In this document: in pieces, positions 40,203 to 50,339 of the stretch
Numbering within the stretch: position 1 is the stretch's first letter
How the letters are laid out: every line of letters starts with the position of its first letter
From: Microdochium bolleyi
Lineage: Eukaryota; Ascomycota; Sordariomycetes; Xylariales; Microdochiaceae
Assembly: GCA_001566295.1 (NCBI GenBank)
Contig: KQ964290.1
Coordinates: forward strand, 1-58,882
Direction of reading: 5' to 3'
Length of the DNA: 58,882 bases
Position numbers and translations under genes: made by a program
The notes under the pieces: model-generated
Databases searched by the model: none
What the model was told of the DNA's origin: nothing
What the model saw: the letters and a program-made list of their open reading frames with translations, nothing else

Positions 40203-43006
40203 GGCAAATGCTACCGCCACGAAGCCCCGCGAGGATCTCTCCCGCCCGCAAGACACCGCCTTTGTCCTGTACACGTCCGGCTCGACAGGCAAGCCCAAGG
40301 GCATCGCGCTGACAAACGCCAACATGGCGGCCCAGAACGCCTCGGTCACACAACACCTCAGCATCGGCCGCGAGGTCGTGCTCCAGCAGAGCGGCCTCGG
40401 CTTCGACGCGTCCCTGTGCCAGATCTTCATGTGTCTGTGCAACGGCGGGACGCTGGTCATGGGAGACAACCGGAACCAGGACCCCGCGGAGCTGGCGGCC
40501 CTCGTGGCGCGCGAAGGGGTCACCTTTACGATCTGCATGATGAGCGAGATGGCGGCCATGTTGCGCCATGGACAGGAGCTTCTCAGGACGTGCACGGCCT
40601 GGCGGCTCGCCATGTGTGCGGGCGAGGCGTTCCCGCCCCGACTGGCAGAGGACTTTGCGGCCCTGGAGCTGCCGGGCCTGCAGGTTGTCAATGCGTACGG
40701 ACCGACGGAGGGGACCATCATGGCGACGATCGAGAAGGTGGCGTATCGAGAGATGGCGAGGGATAAGAGTGAGAGAGTCTTGATCGGAGAGGTACGTTGC
40801 CCCCTCGTATTCAGAATGTTATAGAAGGCAGGTGTGACTAATCTCGACTACCCATGAGATCTAGGTCATCCCCGAGTATGGCGTCTACATTGTCGACCGG
40901 GCAGGAAACCCGCTGCCTCGCGGGCATGCAGGCGAGATTGCCCTAGCCGGACCGGGCGTTGCTTTGGGATACCTCCACAACCCCCAGCTCACATCTGACA
41001 AGTTTATCGTTGATACTATCTCGCATCTTGCCGTCCTGTCCGGCGGCAAGTCCACGCGCAGACCTGGCTGGCACCGCATGTACCGCACCGGCGACAAGGG
41101 CAGGCTCGTCGAGGGCAACAAGTTCCTCCATCTCGGGCGTATGGACGGCGACAGCCAAGTCAAGCTGCGCGGAATCCGGATTGAGCTGCAGGACATCCGG
41201 CACAGCCTACTCGCCACTTCGAAGGGCAGGTTGGCCGACGCAGCGATTGTGCTGCGAGGCACCGGAACGCAGGGGAATGAGTATCTCGCTGCTTTTGTGG
41301 TCTTTGCCAACCATGAGGACCACGGAGCCAACGACAATAAGCAGGCTTACCTCCGAGATCTCCTCCGCCAGCTTCCCTTGCCGCCGTACATGCGTCCTGC
41401 CGTGGCCGTGCCCCTAGATGGACTCCCCGTCACAGGTCGTGGAAAGCTCGACACCAAGCTGCTGGCGACCGTGCCGCTCGACAAGTACGGCCTCACCGGC
41501 TCCTCGGCAGACGAGGAACCCCTGACCGAGACCGAGCAGCGCCTTCGAGAAGTGTGGCAGCAAGTTCTCACAGACGCTGGGGTGGCCAAGGAGATCATGG
41601 CCATCAAGAAGGACTCGGACTTCTTCTCCGTGGGAGGCAACTCGCTGCTGCTCATGCAGCTCCGCGTGCAGATTCGCCGGGCATTTGACGGAGTGGATAT
41701 CCCACTCATTCAGCTGTTTCAGAGCAGTGGCCTTGCAGCGCTGGCTGCTCGCATCACTGGGACTGCGGGAGGTCATGGTAAGGCAGAGATGATAGACTGG
41801 GTGAAGGAGACACAGCTTGACGAGGACGTCAAAGCAATTCTTCAAGACATCACTGCCAATAGCTCGACTGGGAAGGACAGCATCGAGAATCGACCGTCGG
41901 CATCTAGAGGGGTAGGCGTCCTCCTTACTGGCGCAACCGGCTTCTTGGGCAGCGCCCTCCTCTCCCGCCTGGCCTCTGACCCTCGTGTCTCCCGTATCCA
42001 CTGCGTCGCTGTCCGAGGCGACCCTTCTCGGCTGACCTCTGCTCTCCCACTTTCCTCGAACTCCAAGATCATCCCGCACGAAGGCGATCTGGGCCTCCCC
42101 CGTATGGGCATGACTACATCCGAAGCAGCCTCCGTCATGGCCGACGTCGACGTCGTGATCCACAACGGCGCCACGGTATCCCATCTCAAGAGCTACCACA
42201 CCCTGAAAGCAGCGAACCTGGGCTCGACCAAGGAGCTCGTGAGACTCGTCGTTGCGCAGGCCTCCACTCGTTTCCGGCAGCCAGGCGCCACAAAACTGAA
42301 GAAGAAGATATCCATCCACTACATCTCGACCGGCGGGATCGCCCGGCTCTCCGGCCTCGCACGGCAGCCCGAGGCATCCCTTGCCGCGTACCCGCCACCC
42401 GTAGACGGGGGTGATGGGTACGTCGCGACCAAGTGGGCCAGCGAGCGGCTCCTTGAGCGTCTGTACACGGTGGTAGCAACGTCTTCTTCGTCTTCGTCTT
42501 CGTCTTCTGCTTCTTCGTCTTCTGGAGGGTGGCCCGTCACAATCCACAGACCGAGCAGCATAACCAGCCGCGCCGACTTGTCCGCCGTGCCGGCCTCGGA
42601 TATCACGCACAACGCGCTGCGGTATTCACAGATGCTGAAGGCCGTGCCGGATTTCAGCGGCGCAAGGGGCGCGTTTGACTTTATCGATGTGGAGACGATC
42701 GTGGGGAACATTGTGAATGATGTATTCAGCGCTGAACGCGCGGACAATGTCGTGTATAGACATCAGAGCGGGGAGACGGTCGTGCCTGCGGACGGGCTGG
42801 GGGGATACCTTGAACAACTAGACCGCGAGGACGACGGGGTCGGGGTGCAGCAGCACTTGGGAGGAGGAGGGTACAAGGTGCTGGGGATGGATGAGTGGGT
42901 CAAGCGCGCGGTCGAGGCCGGCATGGATCCGCTGGTTGGGAGCTTCCTTGCGGCCACGGAAGGGAAGCTCGATATGCCGCTTCTCATCAAGGGGGAGAAG
43001 GCGTGA
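29638..43006 (+). CDS. Hybrid PKS-NRPS (KS-AT-DH-MT0-ER0-KR-ACP-C-A-T-R)
   Basis: Eight exons: 29638-30060, 30139-30679, 30760-30885, 30950-36927, 37026-37547, 37626-37776, 37850-40791, 40865-43006; 4274 residues, all joins in frame. KS: DTACSSS (Cys182), EAHGTGT, IGHTEG. AT: FTGQGAQ (581), GHSSGE (Ser672), YHSHHM (780). DH: HRIQGQIIVP (His1002) and HPSWLD (Asp1196). Methyltransferase region near 1468: motif I reads LQVGVSANIDP, so inactive. ER region is residual. KR: GLTGQIG (2210), Ser2338, Tyr2351. ACP: IDSL (Ser2549). C: HHIVMDG (2844-2850). A: TSGSTGKPKG (3389), FDAS (Asp3433), NAYGPTEG (3528). T: GGNSL (Ser3821). R: GATGFLG (3917) with YxxxK at Tyr4080/Lys4084. It builds a reduced polyketide, links it to one amino acid and releases it by reduction or Dieckmann cyclisation. 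Intron 5 is GC-AG. The product cannot be named from sequence. Confidence 0.95.
33802..33837 (+). repeat. 12-bp coding minisatellite (Asp/Val/Ala)
   Basis: GATGTTGATGCT is repeated almost three times inside the PKS-NRPS, giving an alternating D-V-D-A stretch from residue 1315, in the linker between DH and the dead methyltransferase region. The frame is kept. Confidence 0.9.
40174..40200 (+). repeat. (AAC)9 coding microsatellite in the adenylation domain
   Basis: Nine AAC codons give nine Asn (residues 3356-3364), just before the A3 motif TSGSTG of the adenylation domain. It falls in a loop, is in frame, and probably varies in length between strains. Confidence 0.95.
42482..42523 (+). repeat. 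Ser-coding microsatellite in the release domain
   Basis: TCT/TCG repeats code for 13 Ser and 1 Ala at residues 4101-4114, directly after the YVATKWASERLLERL helix of the R domain that carries the YxxxK pair. The reading frame is preserved. Confidence 0.9.
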
Positions 43007-43653
43007 ACGGCATGGCCTGAATAACTACATTTTTGGTGTCGAGCATCTTCAACGGCGCCGGGGAAGTGTAGTCATTTTTTTTCCTGTGAAGTTTTCTTTG
43101 TCAGTACATCGTTTGGTAGTCGCGAGCCATCAACTATGTAGAAAAAGGAGCATCAGACATTTTGGGGGTTCCGCAGCGTGAGATTTCAATGTTACCGCGA
43201 GCGAAAGGCGTGATGCCGGGCAGGTTAATCTAGACAGCCATAAACTTGGAAGAATTGCTTCTTCTAATTTACGTCTATGCCTTCCACTCGTGGCGGACTC
43301 CAATCTTCCCGTCCTAACTTTGCAGATTGCGGAATTCAGTTATGCCCTATGTTTTGGTTTTCTTAACATGTGGGTGTCGTTGATAATGTTAGTATGTTTC
43401 AAATAGGGATTTATCCTAACTCTTGAGATATGGACATTTTGATGTCATAACACTAAAAGAGAGGAAGCTGAGTGGATAGTAACGCTCCCTTAAGGGTAGT
43501 TACTATGTAAGTCGATCTTAGTCCGGGGTAACTAGTAATAGGTATACACCCTGCAAGTCGACTTCGGCGTCGCCTTCGCTCCTGTAATTCCTTATCTCCT
43601 CCTGAAGCCATCGTCAACCCGTAAGTATTCTTCGTCGGGCGCGGCGTCGTCGC
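43007..43653. other. Downstream of PKS-NRPS, no gene
   Basis: No coding region. This is where the biosynthetic cluster ends on the right. Confidence 0.5.
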
Positions 43654-43746
43654 GCCGCAGACCGTGGATCGAACACGGGGCCTTCAGATTGCTATTACCG
43701 AAGTATTGACTTCAGTCTGACGCTCTCCCAGCTGAGCTATCCCCGC
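43654..43746 (-). tRNA. tRNA-Phe(GAA) with intron, acceptor stem mismatched
   Basis: The minus strand from 43746 reads GCGGGGA, TA, a D arm GCTC-AGCTGGGA-GAGC, an anticodon arm TCAGA-CTGAAG(intron)A-TCTGA with anticodon GAA, variable loop AGGCC and T arm CCGTG-TTCGATC-CACGG. The 20-nt intron (TCAATACTTCGGTAATAGCA) sits at the canonical place after base 37, and its CTTC can pair with the anticodon region. The 3' acceptor strand is TCTGCGG instead of a complement of GCGGGGA: pairs 1-72 and 4-69 are G-G. No T-run terminator follows closely; instead a GC-rich palindrome (CGGCGCGACGACGCCG) does. It may be a pseudo-tRNA or a copy whose 3' end was replaced. Confidence 0.85.
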
Positions 43747-44409
43747 AGGCTTGTGATTTGTTTCCGACTCTTGTTCATCGACGGATATGTCAGAATTGCA
43801 ACGACTGCCTTATGCACCTGGAACGAGCAGGAAGTCCTTCCGCGAAAAGGAGGGTGGCAGCCACATGTGGCCCTCCGCGTCACTCCGTTATGATGGGCTG
43901 GCGGCGCAGGAGCGGGATTGTGCAGATCGAGGGGAAGGGCGGAGGAAATGCCTATCGCCAGCCCGCGAGTCATGGGTTGCAATACGAAAATGGTCGAGCA
44001 ACACATAGGGACGAGAAAACGTGGTAACAGCTTGCCAGGAGAACCCTTGGTGAGCTATGACATAATCAGTGAATACGAGGCAGCCCCGTAAATCCACTGA
44101 AATGAAGCTTCTTTGGCTCCCTCGAAACCCCAGCTCCCAGCACGTTCACAGTTAGCGTGCCAGTAAAGAGCAGGGGTCAGCCTCGTGAAGACATCGGGCA
44201 TTGATCGTGTGGAGCCGCCAAGCCATTGAAATGACGTCCTGCCAAGGGTGGCCTGCACAGTCGTCAAATTTGACGTGCAACAGGCCATTAATGCAGGGGC
44301 TCTCCCGTTTTTGTTAAATGTCTATTATAGGGTTTCCTGAAATCCCATCGAGGATGTTGATAGTTCATCATCAACACCGGTCAAGGTCATCATCGCACAC
44401 TCCCTCACC
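43747..44409. other. No gene seen
   Basis: Short frames without motifs. The start of the trypsin-like pseudogene follows. Confidence 0.5.
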
Positions 44410-45089
44410 ATGATACCCAACTACAAGCTTGCCGCTGTCCTGGCGGTCCTGCCGTCGCTCTCTGCGGCTACGCCAATCATCAGCGGCACGACCGCCACCG
44501 AGGGAGCCTTCCCCTTCCTCGTTAGCTTGTCCAACAACGGCAAGCACTTCTGCGGTGGCTCTCTGCTTAATGCCAACACCGTCCTGACCGCCGCCCACTG
44601 CTCCGTCTTCCAGAGCGTCACCAACGCCCGCGTCCGAGCCGGCAGCCTCGTATGTACTATGCTCACAAAGCGCAGATTGAATATTTGCCGTCAAGATAGC
44701 TAGCTGTGCAAGCAGAGCCATGCTAATCACCGTGGTACACGGGACTGGACCTCGGGGGGCGTTGAAGTCGGCATCTCAAGCATCCTTGTCAACCGGAATT
44801 ACGGCTTATCCTCGAAAAACAATGATGTCGCATTGTGGTACCTTGACACGCCCATCCAGGCGGGCGCGGACATTGCTTACGCAACATTGCCCGCTGCCGG
44901 TTCCGACCCTGAGGCCGGCACAACCGTGACTGTTGCCAGGGCGACTCGGGCGGACCTGTCGTCGACGCGCAGTCCAAGACGCTCCTTGGGGTGGTGTCTT
45001 GGTCCGACGGGTGCGCTCAAGCTGGCAAGCCCGACGTGTATGCCCGTGTCGGGCAGTTTATCGACTGGATCAAGGAGAACACTGCATAG
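44410..45089 (+). pseudogene. Trypsin-like secreted serine protease with internal deletion
   Basis: Exon 1 (44410-44649) gives a signal peptide (MIPNYKLAAVLAVLPSLSAA), the activation site PIISGTTATEGAFPFLVSL, and the His motif LTAAHC. After an intron starting GTATGT come GGVEVGISSILVNRNY and the Asp motif NNDVALWYLD. The next frame then changes abruptly: GTTVTV runs straight into QGDSGGPVVDAQSKTL (Ser motif), SWSDGCAQAGKPDVYARVG and WIKENTA. About 60 residues, including the WG and disulfide region usually found between them, are absent, and the join at about 44930-44937 shifts frame. The likely intron acceptor is GG instead of AG (44741-44742). All three catalytic residues can be read, but no single product can. 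Confidence 0.75.
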
Positions 45090-45947
45090 ATTCATTGACG
45101 CTGAGATGGCACCCGGCTATTAGACAGAGACAGTGTGCAGCCACACAATTTAGGAAGTCGTCGAATCTAAAGAGAAGCGGCTGATCGTCGACTTGATATG
45201 CGTACAGGTATAACAAACTTGAGCCATACGCGACTATTGCGTGAGCATTTTCTCATCACTTCTCGGCAGGTTGTGAGGTGATAAACATGGCAACTGATGA
45301 CTACTCGATTACGCCACATCACGATTCAATTCAATGCGATATTGGCAGATGTATGCTTGTTGAGACTTGCAAGACTGTACGTACTACTCGTAATGTATGC
45401 TTTCGGCCTGATGCGGACTCGTTTGCCAGACCTCTACTACCTGCGCAAGGCAGGTTTTTGGGTCATGAGATCAGCTGAGTTACTCATGTGTACGCTCGAT
45501 ACTACACGAAGAGAAGGAATGATTAGCTTACTACCAGAAGTGTTTTGATACTTTCCTAGGCGCTTATAGCGGGATAGGGCTATGCTGATTGGAAAGTATC
45601 ACTTGAGGCCCGCCAACATCAGTCCATAGGACGAACCAGGGTGACGAAGGCTTGACCGTTTGTCTCCGCGGTCTCATCAGGAAAATGTGGCATGATCCAG
45701 ATCGGAACGCGCTTATGGGCTGAGAATTGAGGTAATGCACTAACGGAAAAGCCGAGCCAAGTCATGCGCTGTTTTCCTAAGTATTACTTCTCTTTATTGA
45801 AAGAGTAGTTGTATGGGCTTCTGAGGGGCAATGCTTGTACCCCAAGGCTTGAACATCTATAACCAAAAGTGAAGAGTAAGTTCGCACGATATAATAACCC
45901 TCGACTCCTGCTCGAATACATTATATATACGATCGTTAAGGTTACTT
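45090..45947. other. No gene seen
   Basis: AT-richer intergenic sequence without recognisable coding or repeat structure. Confidence 0.5.
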
Positions 45948-46730
45948 TTACTGTAAATACCGAACAATACTGTCCTGGGGCAAGTGGGATCCGGTGATCA
46001 TAGTAGTCCGCCTACCATAACCAGATGACCACCAAGTGCTGCCCAGTTGCGGCGGTGTTACCGCAGCTGATAGGTGGTCCGCGGTGAAGGTATCGCAGGC
46101 CATCAGGCACCGAAGGCGCCTTTTGACAATGGGAGAGCCAGCACCACCACCAAGGTATTTAGTGGGATGCAATTGGGAGGAATGGAATGATCACCGTGTT
46201 CCTCAATTGGGGACCAAAAATGGGGAGAAAATCAATCGAATTGACGAGGATACGAAAAAGCAGTCGCTGCCACCTTCAAGGTGCTGTCTGTGTTCGATGA
46301 TGTCTATGTACAAGAAAAACCACCACGACCTCTAAGGAATTTAAGTACCCTGGCACCTGGAACCTCCTGATCTGGTTGCTGCCACCCTGCACGGTCACAG
46401 TAGCTCGTCGGATCAGCCCTAAGCTGTGCATAGGTGCTTTGTACGAAATATTCGTACTCCGTAGTTAGGTTATTTAAAACCCAGGCTACAACCATTTCCT
46501 TTGGAATAGAGATCTTGAGATATTCAAGATCTCTGATCTGCTGGCTGATGAAATTTAAAAAAAATCATCCATTTTATCAAAGTCCTGAAGTTCAGAATCA
46601 AATAGAGCCTTTATTATCAGGTACAGTGAATTTACTCCAGCTTTGCTACATGCCCCTTCTATAGCGTCCCAAGCGATTTTTGCAGATTTTGTATTTTCTA
46701 CAAACTGGGCAAATTTACGCCCAACACTAA
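45948..46730 (-). mobile_element. Copia-type gag relic
   Basis: Minus-strand translation at 46495-46304 includes VVAWVLNNLTTEYEYFVQS, which resembles the LTR-copia gag polypeptide pattern (LNNL-x-x-EY-x-x-F). Flanking frames are broken by stops. No protease, integrase or reverse transcriptase was seen. The assignment rests on one short motif. Confidence 0.45.
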
Positions 46731-46738
46731 ATGCTATT

Positions 46739-47279
46739 TGTCACGATCCGACCTCCGGGGTCAACCGTCTGGCCGGGCTTCGGGGTTGCTGTTCTGCGAA
46801 GTAGGTAAAGCTCAAGCAATATCACAACTGATCGAATGTCGTTCTCTCTCTGGGGTTGTCGTGTCTCTGGGAAGAGATACCAGTCTCGGCAATTGAGTGA
46901 CTAGTTCAAGAGTGGGTGAGAATGGTACTTAGATTGATCGCTGAAGTACAAAGGTAGTGACTGTCTGGTCAAGGAAATCCTCCAAGCTATATAGACCTTT
47001 GTCCTTCATCGTGGCTTGTGTGGTCATTCCTTTCTGCACGACGGTCATGTCTTTGATGGTGACGGTCATGCTTGGCGGAGTGACGGTCATGCAGACACGC
47101 ATGACCAGTGGTACGGTACCCGGTCCTTACCCTTATCGTGATCCTTGTCCGTGATTACATAAGAAACCTGTGACGGTGCTGCCACATGATCCGCCCTTGT
47201 CCCTGGCCTGATCCTGCGGCCTAGTTGTTTGTGCTCTTTCTTGCCCAAACAATCGCCCCCTGTTGGTCTGGTCGTCACA
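46739..47279 (-). mobile_element. Solo LTR with 5-bp target-site duplication, opposite orientation
   Basis: A 541-bp segment starts TGTCACGATCCGACCTCCGG and ends GGTCTGGTCGTCACA, flanked by CTATT at 46734-46738 and 47280-47284. In reverse it matches the solo LTR at 1127-1940: 3' end CCGGAGGTCGGATCGTGACA, TTGATCGCTGAAGTACAAAGG block, TATAGACCTTTGTCCTTCATCG and CCGCCCTTGTCC regions. It is shorter than the first copy, chiefly because it lacks much of that copy's 1380-1660 portion. Confidence 0.9.
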
Positions 47280-47284
47280 CTATT

Positions 47285-48760
47285 ATAGAGTAGGCAAGGG
47301 CGTTCTCTTTTTTATCTAACTCCAAGTAGGAAGAATTAAAGAGAGCTTGTTGGCAGTCTTTCTGAAGGCACCGAGCCTTGACTTGCATAGCCCAGTAGCG
47401 ATAGTCTTCAGAAGTCTGAAGCTTTTCAACGCCGCTCTTTTCAGAGGACATTTTTGCAACAGGGAAGACCTGAATTCTCTATATACGTATATACAGAGGT
47501 TGCAAACCGAAATCGGCTTGTCTGAGTGCACAATGGGCTACAGGGTAGTCCCAAAAGTGTCTAACTTGAACAACGGTCTAAATTGGGCCACTGTACGTCG
47601 AGATATTCGACGTTGAAGTGTTGGTCGTGTGAAAGTGCAACCACAAGGTAATTGCAAGAGATGCAAAACCAGTGATTTCTCGGCGAGGAAAAGAGCTTTG
47701 ACCAAACGGAAATAAGCTCAAGAATCTTCGAGAAAAAAAGGTTCGAATGAAGGTCGAAGCCGTCGGATCGGAGCAAAAGGTCCGGAGGAATCGCAGAGTG
47801 ACAATTGGAAAGTCACTGAGTGTTTTCGTTGTTTTGAGACGGGGAATGCGGCCGTGCAAAATTGGTGATTTTCCTCGGAATCGTCGTCAAAAAATGCAAC
47901 AGAATGATGGTCCTTGAGGCGGAATCGAAGAGGTGACCTCTGTGTCGAACTTTCGAGGTGTGGGAGACTGATCTAAGACCGAAGGTGGGTCGAAGAGTGG
48001 GTCTCGGAATCGATGATTGGTCGATGTGGGGTCGAAGTTGGAGGTCAAACCAATGACGTGTAAACTTCAGAATTGGACCCACACCAGAATTCAGCTCGTG
48101 TAACAGCTTGGAAGTCTAATGCAATAGAGTTGTTTTCGATGATTGTGAGAGAACGAGAACAGATGTGGGCGATCTGAAATGTTTGTGTGGTGCGTCTCAA
48201 AGTGAGGTTTTCTCGTGATATCGAGTTGGACTCAGTTGGACGCAGGATGACCGAGATATCGTTGAAAAACGATGTTGGAGATATAATCGCAGAGGATCCG
48301 TAGATGTTTGGAGGACGAATGCGGACGCGACAGTTGAGATATGAGAAATCCGATGGTATTGTCGGATTCTGCTCGTCGAGACGAACTGGGAGGTGTTCGG
48401 TTTTATTGACGACGGTTATCGGATCGTGAGGAAACGATAGAAACGTAGTTTCGGAGTGCGATCCGGGCTCATAACCTGTAAGGATACGGTCATATATGAG
48501 CGGGACACGATGAGGAATGGTGAAGACGAAGATGCAGTATATTGTGTACTCCTTGTAAGTGCAGAAGTGAGTGATGATCAGTAGTGAATCTACTGGCGGA
48601 AGGCCTGGAGATTCCTGGTTATGTGGAGATTGCTTGCACTTGTGACTAAGCCCTGGTACATGCATATATCTCTATAAAAGCATATATCTTTAGAGTCTTG
48701 GACTAGGGCTTAGGGTATGTAAATGGAGCTTGGGAAACTCTCCCTTACATTATTCGATCA
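47285..48760 (-). other. Unassigned pyrimidine-rich (minus strand) tract, transposon-like
   Basis: The minus strand is rich in C/T and long frames, such as 48665-48045, but translates to low-complexity sequence with no domain. Starting at about 48760 the minus strand reads TGTAAGGGAG, with a TATA-like box (TTTTATAGAGATATA) near 48665-48680, as an LTR might. No second LTR or target duplication was found. I regard it as a possible retroelement remnant. Confidence 0.3.
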
Positions 48761-49169
48761 CTACTCCTGGTAGTACATGACTGTCAGCTTCAGCTGTGAG
48801 GCAATTGACTTTTTGTGCTCGACCATTCAAAAAGGGGGGATCAGGTCTTCAGTCTCATATGCTACGTGGTAGCTAGTTCTCTAGCGCTTCCATATCCATA
48901 CTTTGCAATAAGAGAGCACTGACGTCTATCGCAGGGCTCGCACTGTCAGGTGAGCAACTTCCGTCCGAATCAGGCTCGTCGCGTGGTGCTAGTGCTTCGA
49001 CCCTGTGCTCTGCCAGTCGTGCGGATGAACAGGCCTCTTCCGAGAGACTCTCTCACCCAGCACGAAGCCCCAGAGGGATGTGTCACTGGTGGACCATCAG
49101 CCTGCATCGCCATCTGCCTGAACGCCTTCATCATGACCGACTGTGACTAGTACGGCGGTGGAGTGATCC

Positions 49170-50330
49170 GGAGGAGAAGTCTACAGTCCTTGAGGCGAAC
49201 AGGGACTCTCGCTTGGACAGATGCAGACACGGCGCTACGTGCCAGGCCTCATTCATTCTGGCTCGGATGTGCTCTAGGCACAGTTGCGGACCTGATCTCT
49301 GCCTTGTTGGAACGGGCCCCTTCAGATCATAGGATCCCTTGCGGAACCATTACCAGCCGCGTTCAGCCGGATCGGTACACGTGGCTCTCTGCTGAGATCT
49401 GGGGCTGCCGCTAATGTGACAAGAGCCTCCGCCACGCAGTCGCCGACATGCTGGCAAAACTCGTTGGCGAGGTTGTATCTCCTTCTTCAAGCAGCAGCAG
49501 CCGGCTACTGCAGACCAGGCCGGCCAGTATACTCGTAAAACCGTCTGACGCCCTCTACCTCGCATAATCGGGGTCAATGGCTAGCACGGCTGTGAAGTGC
49601 AGCAGCGGATTCTGTATGGCTGTGCCATAACCTCGTCCGGGGGCGAGCAGACGCAGAAGGTGAACACGCTGTCGTCCAGGGCTCGGGCGGTGGCAGCCGT
49701 GGCATCCCCGTCCCCGACAGCCTCCAGTGCAGCCCATTGTTCGTCAATGAACGAGACCCGCTGCCGTCCCCTCAGCCCGGCCCAGCCAGGACGCTGGTGC
49801 GCAGTAGCATAGATAACGCTGTCAATGGCTCTGGTGCCTGGTCGTCGACCTTGCCTCCTGCTTCATGCAGGCCGGCCTGGGTTACAGCGGGCTCCTGGCC
49901 GATCTGCCACCCGCAGCAGGCCCATCTCCTGGTCGAAGCTCTGGCTCAGCCGGACGTGCGACGCCTCCGCCTCTGCCCTCTCGAATCTTCCGCGACCTCG
50001 GCCAGCCTGCTTGACCCGTCCGTCCACTGCCAGGCAGCCCTGCGGGATCATGGCGCCGACGACCCAGTATTGCGTGAGCCGCCTGGCTAGTGAGAACGAC
50101 TGCAATGCCACCTCCTCCCAGTTGGCAGTACCATGGTGCCCCTGCTTTCCGGCTCCGCGGCCAAATTCGGTACGCTCTGTGGCCCGGTGCTGAGACATCC
50201 ACTTCCCGCTCGTTGTCAGATACCAGAACACCGTACAGCTGAGCCCTGCCTGGATTGCCGTCTGCCGGGAGCTCTGCCAAATATGGATGGACTAGACCGC
50301 CTAACCTGGCTGCTACCTTAGTGACTGCTC
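49170..50330 (-). pseudogene. Degenerate relic of an unidentified repeated fungal ORF
   Basis: The minus strand shows protein-like pieces in changing frames: SFSLARRLTQYWVVGAMIP, SFDQEMGLLRVADRPG, DDSVFTFCVCSPPDEVM, NPLLHFTAVLAIDPDYAR and FTSILAGLVCSSRLLLLE. The last two resemble, from memory, a helicase-associated ORF that is repeated in many fungal genomes, but I cannot confirm this. Many stops interrupt it, so it is not functional. Confidence 0.35.
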
Positions 50331-50339
50331 TAGTCAGCC

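Noticed and set aside
32320..40721. Long minus-strand open frames opposite the PKS-NRPS (for example 32320-33273, 34899-35960, 39591-40721)
   Set aside because: They lie opposite conserved KS-A domain coding sequence, have no domains of their own and arise from GC-biased codon use.
37850..43006. A separate stand-alone NRPS gene starting near 37850
   Set aside because: The upstream ACP exon ends in a phase-1 GTAAGT donor and 37850 follows a TTCAG acceptor; joined, they continue the ACP and linker in frame, so one PKS-NRPS gene is the better model.
48045..48665. A 206-codon minus-strand frame
   Set aside because: Composition is low-complexity, no domain or signal is seen, and it overlaps a transposon-like tract.
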